This document shows positions 35,919-43,810 of a DNA stretch of 64,000 bases, one piece after another. The DNA comes from Shewanella colwelliana ATCC 39565 (lineage in GTDB: Bacteria > Pseudomonadota > Gammaproteobacteria > Enterobacterales > Shewanellaceae). Within the stretch, counting starts at the first letter, position 1, and the number at the start of each line of letters is the position of its first letter. The notes beneath the pieces were generated by a model that did no database searches, was not told the DNA's origin, and saw nothing but the letters and a program-made list of their open reading frames with translations. The translations under genes and the position numbers were made by a program. Location: NCBI RefSeq assembly GCF_000518705.1, contig NZ_JAEC01000012.1, forward strand, positions 107,852-171,851, in the 5' to 3' direction.

Positions 35919-36353
35919 GTGATGAGAACTGGTCCAATACTATGTCCCACAGACTTTTCTGAAACAGCCTCTCATGCTTTGCGATATGCCATTGAGATGG
36001 CCAATTTGTATCAGGTTGGTTTTCGACTACTGCATGTGGTGGAGCAGCCGCTAGGTGATGAGAATTTTCAGATTTTAGCTATAACTCCTGATGAACTTGC
36101 TAAGTCCATGGAGGATGCCGCAGCAGACAGAATGCGGTCTTTATTAGCTGGATTAGACAGCGAGTTGACTATTGAAACTATGATCCGACGAGGCGATGCA
36201 GTGACAGAGATCTTAGCGGAGGCGGAGGAGAGTCATGTCGGTATGATTGTCATTGCTAGCCATGGCCGCACTGGGTTGTCGCATTTTTTACACACCAATG
36301 TCGCCGAAGCGGTGGCGAATAAAGCTGCATGCCCAGTACTGGTCGTGAAGTAG
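35919..36353 (+). CDS. Universal stress protein (UspA family), first of two
   Basis: 144 residues, AAGGAG 7 nt before the ATG. Starts I-L-C-P-T-D-F-S-E-T-A as is usual. Near the end the ATP-binding pattern G-x2-G-x9-G-S/T appears as G-R-T-G-x9-A-E, so the third glycine and the Ser/Thr are missing. ATP binding is doubtful, as for E. coli UspA itself. About half identical to the next gene, hence a tandem duplication. Member of the SpoIIAA-like/Usp/Usp stress cluster. Confidence 0.9.
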   Translation: MMRTGPILCPTDFSETASHALRYAIEMANLYQVGFRLLHVVEQPLGDENFQILAITPDELAKSMEDAAADRMRSLLAGLDSELTIETMIRRGDAVTEILAEAEESHVGMIVIASHGRTGLSHFLHTNVAEAVANKAACPVLVVK

Positions 36354-36405
36354 CCTTAACGCTTAGTCACCAGCGAGGCGTAATAGTTTTTTAAGGAGGT
36401 ATGTT

Positions 36406-36849
36406 ATGCGTACTCGTCAAATTCTATGTCCGACCGATTTCTCTGAAACGGCCAGTCACGCGCTCACTTATGCTGTCGATATGGCTAAATTATATGGTGT
36501 CGATTTAAGAGTGGTGCATGTGGTGAGCGAACCTTATGGTGCGCACAATTACGGCATAACGGTCGAAAGTAATGAGGAGCTTGAGCAACACCTTCATGCC
36601 TACGCTAATGGTAAGTTAGCCGAGGTTGTGCGCCAAGCACAGGCATTGATGCCTGTGCAGTTGTCGGTGAAAAGTGAGGTCAGATCGGGTGCCGTATTAG
36701 GGCAGCTATTACTCGATAGCGAGCAAAACGATGTCGGTATGATTGTTATTGCCAGTCACGGCCACACGGGCCTTTCTCATCTGCTTAACCCCAGTGTTGC
36801 AGAGGAGTTAGCTAATAAGGCAAAGTGCCCCGTTATGGTAGTGAAGTAG
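36406..36849 (+). CDS. Universal stress protein (UspA family), second of two
   Basis: 147 residues, strong RBS AAGGAGGT. Same start (I-L-C-P-T-D-F-S-E-T-A-S-H-A) and C-terminal block (I-A-S-H-G-x-T-G-L-S-H) as its neighbour. The nucleotide-binding pattern is again altered: G-H-T-G-x9-A-E. Tandem paralogue, probably co-transcribed. Confidence 0.9.
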   Translation: MRTRQILCPTDFSETASHALTYAVDMAKLYGVDLRVVHVVSEPYGAHNYGITVESNEELEQHLHAYANGKLAEVVRQAQALMPVQLSVKSEVRSGAVLGQLLLDSEQNDVGMIVIASHGHTGLSHLLNPSVAEELANKAKCPVMVVK

Positions 36850-36908
36850 CGGGAAAGTACCCATTGTACCTGACTCATACTTGTGGCTGTAAAACTGGCT
36901 AACGTAGG

Positions 36909-37490
36909 TTATCTGCAGGTATCACGATAAAGCTGATCAGCGAGCGATTGTAATACCTCTGATGTGGGGTGGCTGTGTGCGAATGTTCGCAAACCATATA
37001 TGCCCATGACAAAGTAACGTGCCAAATGGGCACTATCTCTGTGCTTGTCTATCTGCTGGTTGTCAATCGCTCGTTGGAACTTCTGTGCCAGCGCTAATTG
37101 CCAGTTCTCTAAGTGCTGATTGATGATAGTGCGCACTTCTTCATCTTGCTCCGCCAGCTCATTAAGGGCTTTGGTTAATAAACAGGCTTTCGATGCGTCA
37201 CAGCTTAAACATTGCTGCACAATATGGTCTAGATAACGCTTTAACTGTTCGATAGTGGGGCTGTCATCGACAAAAAATGCTTCAAATTCGGCACTGCGGT
37301 TGGCGCGATACTGATCGAGCGCGGCTAGCAGCAACCCGCGTTTGTTGTCAAAAGCGCAATAGATAGAACCTGGGTGTAAACCTGTCGCTTTAGTGAGATC
37401 TTGCATGCTGGTCTTGGCATAACCTTTGGTCATGAAGGCTGTCATGGCTTGGGTTAATACTTTTTCTCGATCAAACTCGGCGTTACGCAT
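36909..37490 (-). CDS. NemR-like TetR-family regulator with clustered cysteines
   Basis: 193 residues from the ATG at 37490 (a GTG at 37496 is possible). The HTH (about 20-45) has 'TSMQDLTKATGLHPGSIYCAF'-type pattern, given here in shortened form. The ligand domain holds Cys-Leu-Ser-Cys and then K-A-C-L-L (about 90-103). E. coli NemR senses electrophiles through a Cys at the matching 'G-C-L-x-x-K' position, so thiol sensing is plausible. Divergent from an Old Yellow Enzyme gene, the same pair as nemR-nemA. Three palindromes between them are likely its operators. Confidence 0.8.
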   Translation of the reverse strand: MRNAEFDREKVLTQAMTAFMTKGYAKTSMQDLTKATGLHPGSIYCAFDNKRGLLLAALDQYRANRSAEFEAFFVDDSPTIEQLKRYLDHIVQQCLSCDASKACLLTKALNELAEQDEEVRTIINQHLENWQLALAQKFQRAIDNQQIDKHRDSAHLARYFVMGIYGLRTFAHSHPTSEVLQSLADQLYRDTCR

Positions 37491-37536
37491 TGGCACTTCT
37501 GTTGGCTAGTAGGATGAAATCACATTGTACTCAAAG

Positions 37537-37552
37537 TTGAATGATTGTTCAA
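37537..37552. promoter_or_regulatory. Candidate operator 1 (TetR/Old Yellow Enzyme)
   Basis: TTGAATGATTGTTCAA: half-sites TTGAA and TTCAA. First of three related palindromes in the 128-bp divergent spacer. Confidence 0.6.
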
Positions 37553-37559
37553 AAAAGAT

Positions 37560-37577
37560 CTTGAATGAGCATTCAAG
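37560..37577. promoter_or_regulatory. Candidate operator 2 (TetR/Old Yellow Enzyme)
   Basis: CTTGAAT-GAGC-ATTCAAG, perfect 7-bp arms. Centre 24 bp from operator 1. Confidence 0.7.
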
Positions 37578-37586
37578 TAAGGGTAT

Positions 37587-37604
37587 CTTGAACGGATATT
37601 CAAG
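37587..37604. promoter_or_regulatory. Candidate operator 3 (TetR/Old Yellow Enzyme)
   Basis: CTTGAA-CGGATA-TTCAAG, perfect 6-bp arms. Centre 27 bp from operator 2 and 15 bp before the Old Yellow Enzyme ATG, so a bound repressor would cover the RBS region. Confidence 0.7.
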
Positions 37605-37618
37605 AAAGAGAGATTGCT

Positions 37619-38659
37619 ATGACTGCTAACTTATTTCAACCTTATCAACTAAACAGTACGATCACGTTGAACAATAAGATCTTAATGGCGCCGCTGACGC
37701 GTTGTATGGCTGATGATGAATTAGTGCCGACTCAAATGATGGCCGACTATTATGCGCGTAGAGCGGCGGCCGGATTAATTATCTCTGAGGCGGTGATCAT
37801 TCGCCCTGATGGTCAAGGTTATCCCAATACTCCTGGTTTATTTACCCCAGCGCAGATAGATGGCTGGCGCATGGTGACGGATGCTGTACATCGAGCTGGA
37901 GGCAAAATTTTTGCTCAGTTGTGGCATACCGGTCGTGTGGCTCACTCCTCGTTTTTTGGCGGCCAGATCATCGGGCCATCGGCTGTAGCGATAGAAGGTA
38001 GCGTGCCACGGCAGCGCGAGCTCACCTATGAAGTGCCAAAAGCGGTGAGCCATGAAGAGATTGAGCAACTGATCAACGACTATTCGCAAGCGGCAGCCAA
38101 TGCGATAGATGCAGGTTTTGATGGGGTAGAGATCCACGGAGCTAATGCTTACCTTATCGATCAGTTCTTGCATCATGATAGTAATCGTCGCACCGATGAG
38201 TATGGTGAAACGCCGCAAAACATGGCACGTTTCCCTCTGGCAGTGGTTGACGCCATCTGCGAGCGTATTGGTAACGAGCGCACCGCCTTGCGGGTATCGC
38301 CGGGCGCCTATGTCAATATGAAGGGCGATAGCCGTGACCGCCAAGTGTTTGATTATTTCCTCAAGCAACTGGAGTCTCGCGACTTGGCCTATCTGCATAT
38401 TGGTATTTTTGATGATAGCGTACAGTTTGACTATTTAGCGGGCAGTGCCTCAAGCTACACCCGAGCGCATTACAGCAAAACCTTAGTTGGCGTAGGCAGT
38501 TATAGCGCTAAAACGGGGGCGGCAGCGCTTTCTGAAAACAAGTTTGATTTATTAGCAATAGGCCGACCGTTTATTGCCAATCCCGATTATGTTGAGCGGG
38601 TACGTGATGATCAGCCCTTAGTAGAGTACTCAGATGCCATGTTAGGTGAGCTTATCTAG
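37619..38659 (+). CDS. Old Yellow Enzyme family alkene reductase (NemA-like)
   Basis: 346 residues. FMN TIM-barrel marks: N-K-I-L-M-A-P-L-T-R (about 19-28), 'Q-L-W-H-T-G-R' (about 100-106), the substrate-binding region 'V-E-I-H-G-A-N-A-Y-L-I-D-Q-F-L' (about 175-189) and 'R-T-D-E-Y-G'. These enzymes reduce activated C=C bonds and nitro compounds with NAD(P)H. A GAAAGAGAG RBS lies before the ATG. The divergent NemR-like regulator with Cys cluster and operators suggests induction by electrophiles. nemA is the closest known gene, but the exact orthologue was not tested. Confidence 0.9.
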   Translation: MTANLFQPYQLNSTITLNNKILMAPLTRCMADDELVPTQMMADYYARRAAAGLIISEAVIIRPDGQGYPNTPGLFTPAQIDGWRMVTDAVHRAGGKIFAQLWHTGRVAHSSFFGGQIIGPSAVAIEGSVPRQRELTYEVPKAVSHEEIEQLINDYSQAAANAIDAGFDGVEIHGANAYLIDQFLHHDSNRRTDEYGETPQNMARFPLAVVDAICERIGNERTALRVSPGAYVNMKGDSRDRQVFDYFLKQLESRDLAYLHIGIFDDSVQFDYLAGSASSYTRAHYSKTLVGVGSYSAKTGAAALSENKFDLLAIGRPFIANPDYVERVRDDQPLVEYSDAMLGELI

Positions 38660-39082
38660 TCAGCATTAATCATTATTAGTATCAGAAAACCAGCGGCACA
38701 CTCTTGCGCTGGTTTTTTTTATGGGGAGTAATAACTGAGTTCGGCTAAGATATTAGGGCGAGCCGCGTCAGAGGTAATGACGTTTAGAGATGCTGTATTC
38801 ATACCCACTAAGCCTTGCATTCACTCGTCATGGCGTAAAATCCCCAACCTTCACGCTAAGTCCAAAATGAAGAGAGCCAATACAAAGCTCGTAGTCGTTG
38901 CGTAAATCTGCTTTAATCATGATCAAAAAATTAACATAGGTAGATATTATCGCCGCCCAAAGGCTTTAAGATGGCTATCGCACATGTTAGGGGAAGTAGC
39001 TATCACCATTCCATTATGGTCTTGACGACTGAGCTGTGATAATCCTCGAATTTTTAGACGAACCACCTTGGGAGTATTAATT
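38660..39082. other. Intergenic region before HupE/UreJ-like gene
   Basis: Besides the terminator at 38687-38720, about 360 bp show no gene. A TTGACG (39022-39027) and GATAAT (39038-39043) are too close to be a -35/-10 pair. Confidence 0.45.
38687..38720 (+). terminator. Intrinsic terminator after Old Yellow Enzyme gene
   Basis: AAACCAGCG (38687-38695) pairs with CGCTGGTTT (38707-38715), loop of 11 nt, followed by a run of T to 38720. Confidence 0.9.
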
Positions 39083-39775
39083 ATGAAGTGTCATATTATC
39101 AGTGGGTTAACCCTGCTGGTAACTATCTGTTGTGTATTTTTGTCGACGTCATTGTTAGCCCATGGTGTAGATGAGAATACGCAAGCCTTCCTGTCCGGAA
39201 ATCAAGGCGTGTCGATCTTACCTTTCGTCTATATTGGCGCAAAGCATATGGTGACAGGTTATGACCACCTGCTCTTTTTAGTGGGGGTGATTTTCTTCCT
39301 GTTTAGAGGCAAGGATATTGTTATCTACGTTAGCTTATTTACCTTGGGACACAGCATCACCTTGCTATTTGGGGTGTTGAACGATGTGCAAGTTAACGCT
39401 TACCTTATTGATGCAATTATCGGCTTATCTATTGTCTATAAAGGGTTTGATAACCTTGGTGGTTTTCGGCGACTGTTTGGGCGTCAACCCAATACGCAAA
39501 TGGCGGTAGCAATATTTGGCTTGTTTCATGGCTTTGGCCTTGCGACTAAAATTCAGGAGTTTCAGCTGCCGAGGGAGGGGTTGGTGAGCAATATTTTGGC
39601 CTTCAATTTAGGGGTTGAGATTGGTCAGTTTTTAGCGCTTGGGGTGATATTCCTCCTGATCAGCTTCTGGCGTCAACATCGCAGTTATCTGACATTTTCC
39701 CTAGCAGCTAACACCCTGTTAATGAGCAGTGGTTTGATGTTAGCGGGCTATCAATTAACGGGTTATTTTCAATAA
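39083..39775 (+). CDS. HupE/UreJ-family membrane protein
   Basis: 230 residues from the ATG at 39083; the GGGAG that serves as RBS lies inside a longer frame from TTG 39068. A signal peptide (cleavage near L-L-A|H, about 26) is followed by six hydrophobic segments. Family motifs are G-x-x-H-M-V-T-G-Y-D-H-L-L-F (about 52-65), L-G-H-S-I-T-L and F-G-L-F-H-G-F-G. The His/Asp in membrane-near motifs suggest metal binding; HupE/UreJ relatives are linked to nickel or cobalt uptake, but no urease or hydrogenase gene is here. Followed 24 bp later by a membrane-anchored partner. Confidence 0.82.
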   Translation: MKCHIISGLTLLVTICCVFLSTSLLAHGVDENTQAFLSGNQGVSILPFVYIGAKHMVTGYDHLLFLVGVIFFLFRGKDIVIYVSLFTLGHSITLLFGVLNDVQVNAYLIDAIIGLSIVYKGFDNLGGFRRLFGRQPNTQMAVAIFGLFHGFGLATKIQEFQLPREGLVSNILAFNLGVEIGQFLALGVIFLLISFWRQHRSYLTFSLAANTLLMSSGLMLAGYQLTGYFQ

Positions 39776-39799
39776 CTACGCCGTAATAAGGAATTTTAT

Positions 39800-40474
39800 A
39801 TGACACTATCGAATGCGCACCAACATATTCCTGTGCACAGTAATAAGACACTCATCAAAGCCAGTGTGACAGCTACCGTAATGGCGGTAATCATACTAGT
39901 GCTAATTATTTTACCTGCAGAATACAAGGTCGACCCCACAGGTTTTGGCAAGGCTGCTGGCTTGACACAGTTAGCTGACTTAAGTGAAGCCGAGTTGGAA
40001 GTCGCAGAGCCAGTTGAATCTAACGTTGTGAAAACTCAACCGCAAGAGAAAACGGTGCCACTCGCTGAACAACCAGTAGAATCGAGATTGGGTTTTGCCC
40101 CTCCTGCGGCTCATTTACTTACGGTTGAACAGATTAAAGCCGCCCGTCAAACCCCTGGCGTGAGAAGCGATACCATTGATATCGTTATTCCCGCAGGTAA
40201 AGGGCTTGAGTACAAGTTGCTTATCGATGCCTATGTGCATCTTGAATACGAGTGGCGTACAGATGGGCAGCCTCTCTATTTTGATTTTCATGGCGAACCA
40301 CAAGGTGACCAGAGTGGCTATTATGAGAGCTTTGCCATCACCACGGCGACTGAGATGAAAGGTTCTTTAACAGCGCCATTTACCGGATCGCATGGCTGGT
40401 ATTGGAAAAACAAGAGTGGTACGCCTGTCACAGTAACATTAATCACCAAAGGGGATTATCGGATCAAAGGTTAG
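39800..40474 (+). CDS. Single-TM anchored periplasmic protein paired with HupE/UreJ-like
   Basis: 224 residues. A cytoplasmic His-containing tail (residues 1-20), one TM (about 22-40), a Glu/Val/Pro-rich linker and a C-terminal beta-rich domain (about 115-224) with aromatic clusters (G-S-H-G-W-Y-W). I recognise the layout only as a 'transmembrane anchor protein' seen next to HupE/UreJ genes; function unknown. RBS AAGGAATTTT before the ATG; probably an operon with the gene 24 bp upstream. Several His/Asp/Glu near the C-terminus might bind metal (speculative). Confidence 0.7.
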   Translation: MTLSNAHQHIPVHSNKTLIKASVTATVMAVIILVLIILPAEYKVDPTGFGKAAGLTQLADLSEAELEVAEPVESNVVKTQPQEKTVPLAEQPVESRLGFAPPAAHLLTVEQIKAARQTPGVRSDTIDIVIPAGKGLEYKLLIDAYVHLEYEWRTDGQPLYFDFHGEPQGDQSGYYESFAITTATEMKGSLTAPFTGSHGWYWKNKSGTPVTVTLITKGDYRIKG

Positions 40475-40485
40475 CGCGGTAGTTT

Positions 40486-40519
40486 GAACTAACCTAAACC
40501 ATGTTGCTTGGGTTAGTTC
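40486..40519 (+). terminator. Possible terminator after the anchor-protein gene
   Basis: GAACTAACC pairs with GGTTAGTTC (9 bp) across a 16-nt loop; the T tail is short, so strength is uncertain. Confidence 0.45.
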
Positions 40520-40604
40520 ATTCTGGTTAAAGTGTTAGCGTGTGACCCCGCTTGGCCTATGATATTTTCCTAAATACTCGCTGCCAAGCTGCTGCTATTA
40601 GGGG

Positions 40605-41150
40605 CTAAAAGCTTGAGCCTGGCAGCGCCAAAAACGCTTCCTCTTCAGGGGTGGATTGCCGGCCTAATATCTTATTTCTATGGGGGTAACGGCCAAACTG
40701 GTCGATAATTTTCTTGTGTCTTTGCTCAAATTCTAAGTTACCAATTGCCGCTTCACGACTAAACAATACAAGTGAAATCTCATGAATATAGGCTGACTCA
40801 CTGTGCATATAGGGCATATAAAGAAAGGGCACTTGAGTGGGTTTTAGCTCACTGTCGGCACCAGCAGCCACGGCTTCTTGGGCCAACGCGAGTGCCATGG
40901 AATCAGCGGTAAAGGCATCTGGCTGATCGCGATAGATATTGCGGCTAAATTGATCTAAGACGATGATTTCAGCTAAACGACCGCGAGGAGTGGTGCGCCA
41001 GTGATGCAGTTCGCCCTGTTTGGCTTGGTTAAGTAGGGCTGAAAATCTTTCGGTAATGGTGGCATCGAAGTTGGCATCTTTTAGCCACCATGATTTGGGT
41101 TCTATCTCTTCAAACCAAAAGTGAAGCACATCGTCTGGGGTACAGTTCAT
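40605..41150 (-). CDS. DUF924 family protein
   Basis: 181 residues; AGGAGAG lies over the stop of the gene upstream, 5 nt before the ATG. Family marks are the start 'V-L-H-F-W-F' followed by W-W, 'R-G-R-L-A-E-I-I-V-L-D-Q-F-S-R-N-I-Y-R' (about 56-74) and 'F-L-Y-M-P-Y-M-H-S-E' (about 108-117). All-helical, TPR-like fold; biochemical role unknown. Last gene of a three-gene minus-strand operon with two bacterial PH-domain proteins. Confidence 0.85.
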   Translation of the reverse strand: MNCTPDDVLHFWFEEIEPKSWWLKDANFDATITERFSALLNQAKQGELHHWRTTPRGRLAEIIVLDQFSRNIYRDQPDAFTADSMALALAQEAVAAGADSELKPTQVPFLYMPYMHSESAYIHEISLVLFSREAAIGNLEFEQRHKKIIDQFGRYPHRNKILGRQSTPEEEAFLALPGSSF

Positions 41151-41159
41151 CTTGCTCTC

Positions 41160-42671
41160 CTAAATCCAATTATGATGATCTTGCTGGGTTAATTGAAGCG
41201 CTGTTTCTGCGATTTGTCTTGCATCTTTCAATGGTATGTAGGGAATATGTTGCTCGCCGCTTGCTAGGCCAAGTGTGAGTGTCGCAAGTTGCCTTTTACG
41301 TTGTCCTGGTGTTTGGGTAATGCAGACATGCTGAACTTTTTTAAGTGACACCAGTTGCCAGCTTTGACCCAATACGCCCGTATGGATCCAGCAATTATCC
41401 GCTTGAAGTAGGTAGCCCCATTGTCGGTATCTTGCATAGATCAAAGCCGTCACGACAGCGGCAATGAACAATAAGGTCTCGGTAAAGGGGTTGATGCCAA
41501 TAAATAGCGTATTGAGCAGTGCGATGAGAGGGGCGAGCCAAGCCCGTCGCCAAAACCAGCCGATATGAATGCCTCGGTAGTGTGTGGGTAAGACAGTGGC
41601 CGTGGCAGCAAGGCCATTGAGCTTTGGCATGAGTTCATCTATTTGCTGGCGCTTCATGCTAGGTATCAACATATGGCGCTTGGCCATCTGCTCAACTTCA
41701 TTACCTTTAACTTGTTTAAAGTTGATGGTCCATAACTGCAATAGCCTGCCTATCACGGGCTGACTAAACTCAATTAACTGCACGCGCGATAAAGCCAAAC
41801 TGTCATTTTGTTTTGCCAATAAGCCACCGCTGCGGTGGATAGTATCGTGGCGGCGAGCCAGTTGATAAGGATGGTATTTTAGGATCGCAGAGGCGATAGA
41901 GATGAGCGATAGCAGCAAGTAGAGGGTGACTAATAGCGCCAGCGCAAAGACCACTTGGGTGATGATATTGACCGCAATGGTGGTTTCATACCATTGCCAT
42001 ATCGTTTGCTTTATCTGGCTCTGTTCTAATTGCTCCCAATCCAGTTGCCCTAGAATTGAGCCAGAGATCACCGAAAACCAAAACAGGTTGTTTTGATATA
42101 GACCAAACAGTATAAGGTCTTTAACGCTTTTGGTTACCAAGGTGGTGGTGATACCGCGCACAGGTTGATCTGCCTGCGTCGCTGCCTCACTGCTAGCTGA
42201 ATTGGCCTGTTCCTGTTGAGAAAACAGGGCTCGTTTTAGCTGCATCGCTTGACGGTAGTTGACCGCGGCCAACACAGCCTCATCTTTTTTGGAACCCGCG
42301 GTTTCAACCACAAGGCTGTAGAGTCCCATGGGGCGAAAATAGAGGGGTTGAACCAAGCGTACGTTTTGAATTTTATTCAGTGGGATCTGATGATTCTTTT
42401 TAAAAATCAGCCCCTGGCGAATGCCTAATTTATCCTCTTGTAAGCGATAGCGATACTTAGCCCATTGCAGCGACGAAAAGCTAAATACCGCAATAACTGT
42501 GGCTGCCAAGACGACAATCACCCAAGGGGAGTTAAACCCTTGCTGCCATCCGGTGTAGACAACAGGGATCAAGGCATAGCCATTGTTCAATATCAACTTT
42601 ATGGTGCCTAAGCTGAAACTGATGATTGACCACGGTGATAGTGCAGCCCACTGCTCGAAGCGTTTACTCAT
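41160..42671 (-). CDS. Bacterial PH domain membrane protein (YdbT-like)
   Basis: 503 residues from the ATG at 42671 (MSKRFEQW), which overlaps the preceding stop by 8 bp; a longer frame runs to 42722. Three bPH_2-type units can be seen, each starting with a 'Y-R-x-x-x-x-x-L-x-I-x-x-G-L/V' pattern, separated by pairs of TM helices (near 30-75, 190-275 and 375-415). Same architecture as Bacillus YdbT. YdbS/YdbT pairs have been linked to resistance to certain membrane-active bacteriocins; function here is unknown. Confidence 0.82.
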   Translation of the reverse strand: MSKRFEQWAALSPWSIISFSLGTIKLILNNGYALIPVVYTGWQQGFNSPWVIVVLAATVIAVFSFSSLQWAKYRYRLQEDKLGIRQGLIFKKNHQIPLNKIQNVRLVQPLYFRPMGLYSLVVETAGSKKDEAVLAAVNYRQAMQLKRALFSQQEQANSASSEAATQADQPVRGITTTLVTKSVKDLILFGLYQNNLFWFSVISGSILGQLDWEQLEQSQIKQTIWQWYETTIAVNIITQVVFALALLVTLYLLLSLISIASAILKYHPYQLARRHDTIHRSGGLLAKQNDSLALSRVQLIEFSQPVIGRLLQLWTINFKQVKGNEVEQMAKRHMLIPSMKRQQIDELMPKLNGLAATATVLPTHYRGIHIGWFWRRAWLAPLIALLNTLFIGINPFTETLLFIAAVVTALIYARYRQWGYLLQADNCWIHTGVLGQSWQLVSLKKVQHVCITQTPGQRKRQLATLTLGLASGEQHIPYIPLKDARQIAETALQLTQQDHHNWI

Positions 42672-43290
42672 GAGGGCGTTCCACAATGGTTGACACAGCG
42701 GCTTGGTCGACAAGGGGATCAAGCTGGGTTGTCGCAGTTTTTGGGCCCCCTTGGTTTAATGCCGCTTTGGCCAGTAGATGCTGGCGCAGGGATTCAGCGG
42801 TATCGCTTTGTATGCCCGGTAAGGTGATTTCGGCACTACCACTGCCCGCACTAAAGCATTTAAGCGTATGTTGGTTAAAGTGTCGCTCTAATGGTCCTTG
42901 AGATAAACTGACATGTTGCAGTCTAGTGTAGGGCAATGAGATCCTTTTATGCCACAGCAGCCCTTTTTCCATAATAATTTCATGTTCGCATACCGCGTAA
43001 GCGATGGTTTTTGCATAGCGTATGCGGCCAAAGCTGATAATGAGGGCCAAGAGTAATAATCCGGTGACCAGGGAGATCAGTGCAAGGGCGGGTAGACTAA
43101 TTAAAAAACCGAATACCGTCGGCGCAATTAATAATGGTATAAACACCAGGTTTTCTAGCTGCACTTGTTTGATATAGCTTGGTTCAACGGGTGTGAGTGC
43201 GACCTGGTCAAAACTGAGCCAAGCCGCTTCAGCAAGTGGGACTCTGTTTGGGGCGTTTTCAGTTGTTGGGGTCGTGTTTACTGGATCCAT
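42664..43290 (-). CDS. Bacterial PH domain membrane protein (YdbS-like)
   Basis: 208 residues. Two TM helices (about 48-64 and 68-88) precede a single bPH_2 domain (about 95-170: 'ICEHEIIMEKGLLWHKRISLPY' in part, then 'T-R-L-Q-H-V-S-L-S-Q-G-P-L-E-R'). First gene of the operon with the YdbT-like protein, overlapping it by 8 bp. The two probably form a membrane complex. Confidence 0.82.
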   Translation of the reverse strand: MDPVNTTPTTENAPNRVPLAEAAWLSFDQVALTPVEPSYIKQVQLENLVFIPLLIAPTVFGFLISLPALALISLVTGLLLLALIISFGRIRYAKTIAYAVCEHEIIMEKGLLWHKRISLPYTRLQHVSLSQGPLERHFNQHTLKCFSAGSGSAEITLPGIQSDTAESLRQHLLAKAALNQGGPKTATTQLDPLVDQAAVSTIVERPHE

Positions 43291-43314
43291 GTCTCGTCCT
43301 GTGTGTGTGCATCA

Positions 43315-43361
43315 TACCAATCACCTGATAACAAACCTCAGATAATGAAGGCAAATTGGTA
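43315..43361. repeat. Short inverted repeat resembling the ends of the MITE-like elements
   Basis: ATACCAATCAC at the left and ATTGGTA at the right of about 47 bp, matching the TACCAAT terminus of copies A and B but with no shared interior. May be a solo remnant or chance. Confidence 0.35.
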
Positions 43362-43451
43362 CAAGCTTCCGTTCTTGAAATAGACTATATCAGTATCTCG
43401 TTCATCAACTCTAGTGGTTGAGTGGCTTTGAATAAATAGTACGTAGACTAT

Positions 43452-43480
43452 TTGACAACAATTTTTAATTTATCTGTTAT
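43452..43480 (+). promoter_or_regulatory. Candidate sigma-70 promoter of the HTH/oxidoreductase operon
   Basis: A perfect -35 TTGACA (43452-43457), 17-bp spacer and a -10-like TGTTAT (43475-43480), about 40 bp before the GTG start. Confidence 0.55.
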
Positions 43481-43519
43481 GTTACAAGCCTATGCAGATA
43501 GATAAATGGGGGAGCTTGA

Positions 43520-43810
43520 GTGAGCGAAGATATCTCTAAACAGAAAAAAGCATTTTTGCGTAAGTTGTACCTCGCACACCTTATCGACAATGAGCGTCAT
43601 AACCTATTGTCCTTGCATCAGCAAACAGGAATGCCTCGTCGCACCTTACAAGATGCCATTGCTACATTGTCTGATTTGGGCATAGAGTGCCATTTTTTGG
43701 TCGATGGAGTCCGCAACAATGCTGGCTATTATCAGATAAAAACCTGGGGACCGATTAGCGGACCTTGGGTATCGACTCATCTTGAACAGATCCAGAGACA
43801 ATTGGAATAA
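43520..43810 (+). CDS. Small winged-helix DNA-binding protein
   Basis: 96 residues from a GTG preceded by GGGGGAG. The pattern 'N-L-L-S-L-H-Q-Q-T-G-M-P-R-R-T-L-Q-D-A-I' (about 30-49) is a helix-turn-helix, and 'G-Y-Y-Q-I-K-T-W-G-P' is the wing. No ligand domain. Its stop overlaps the ATG of the FAD oxidoreductase (TAATG), implying coupled translation and a regulatory or cofactor relation. Exact family not certain. Confidence 0.75.
   Translation: MSEDISKQKKAFLRKLYLAHLIDNERHNLLSLHQQTGMPRRTLQDAIATLSDLGIECHFLVDGVRNNAGYYQIKTWGPISGPWVSTHLEQIQRQLE

Noticed and set aside
37838..38398. 186-codon frame antisense to the Old Yellow Enzyme gene
   Set aside because: Shadow of a clear gene, no RBS and no family.
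39022..39043. TTGACG and GATAAT as promoter of the HupE-like gene
   Set aside because: Spacer of only 10 bp.
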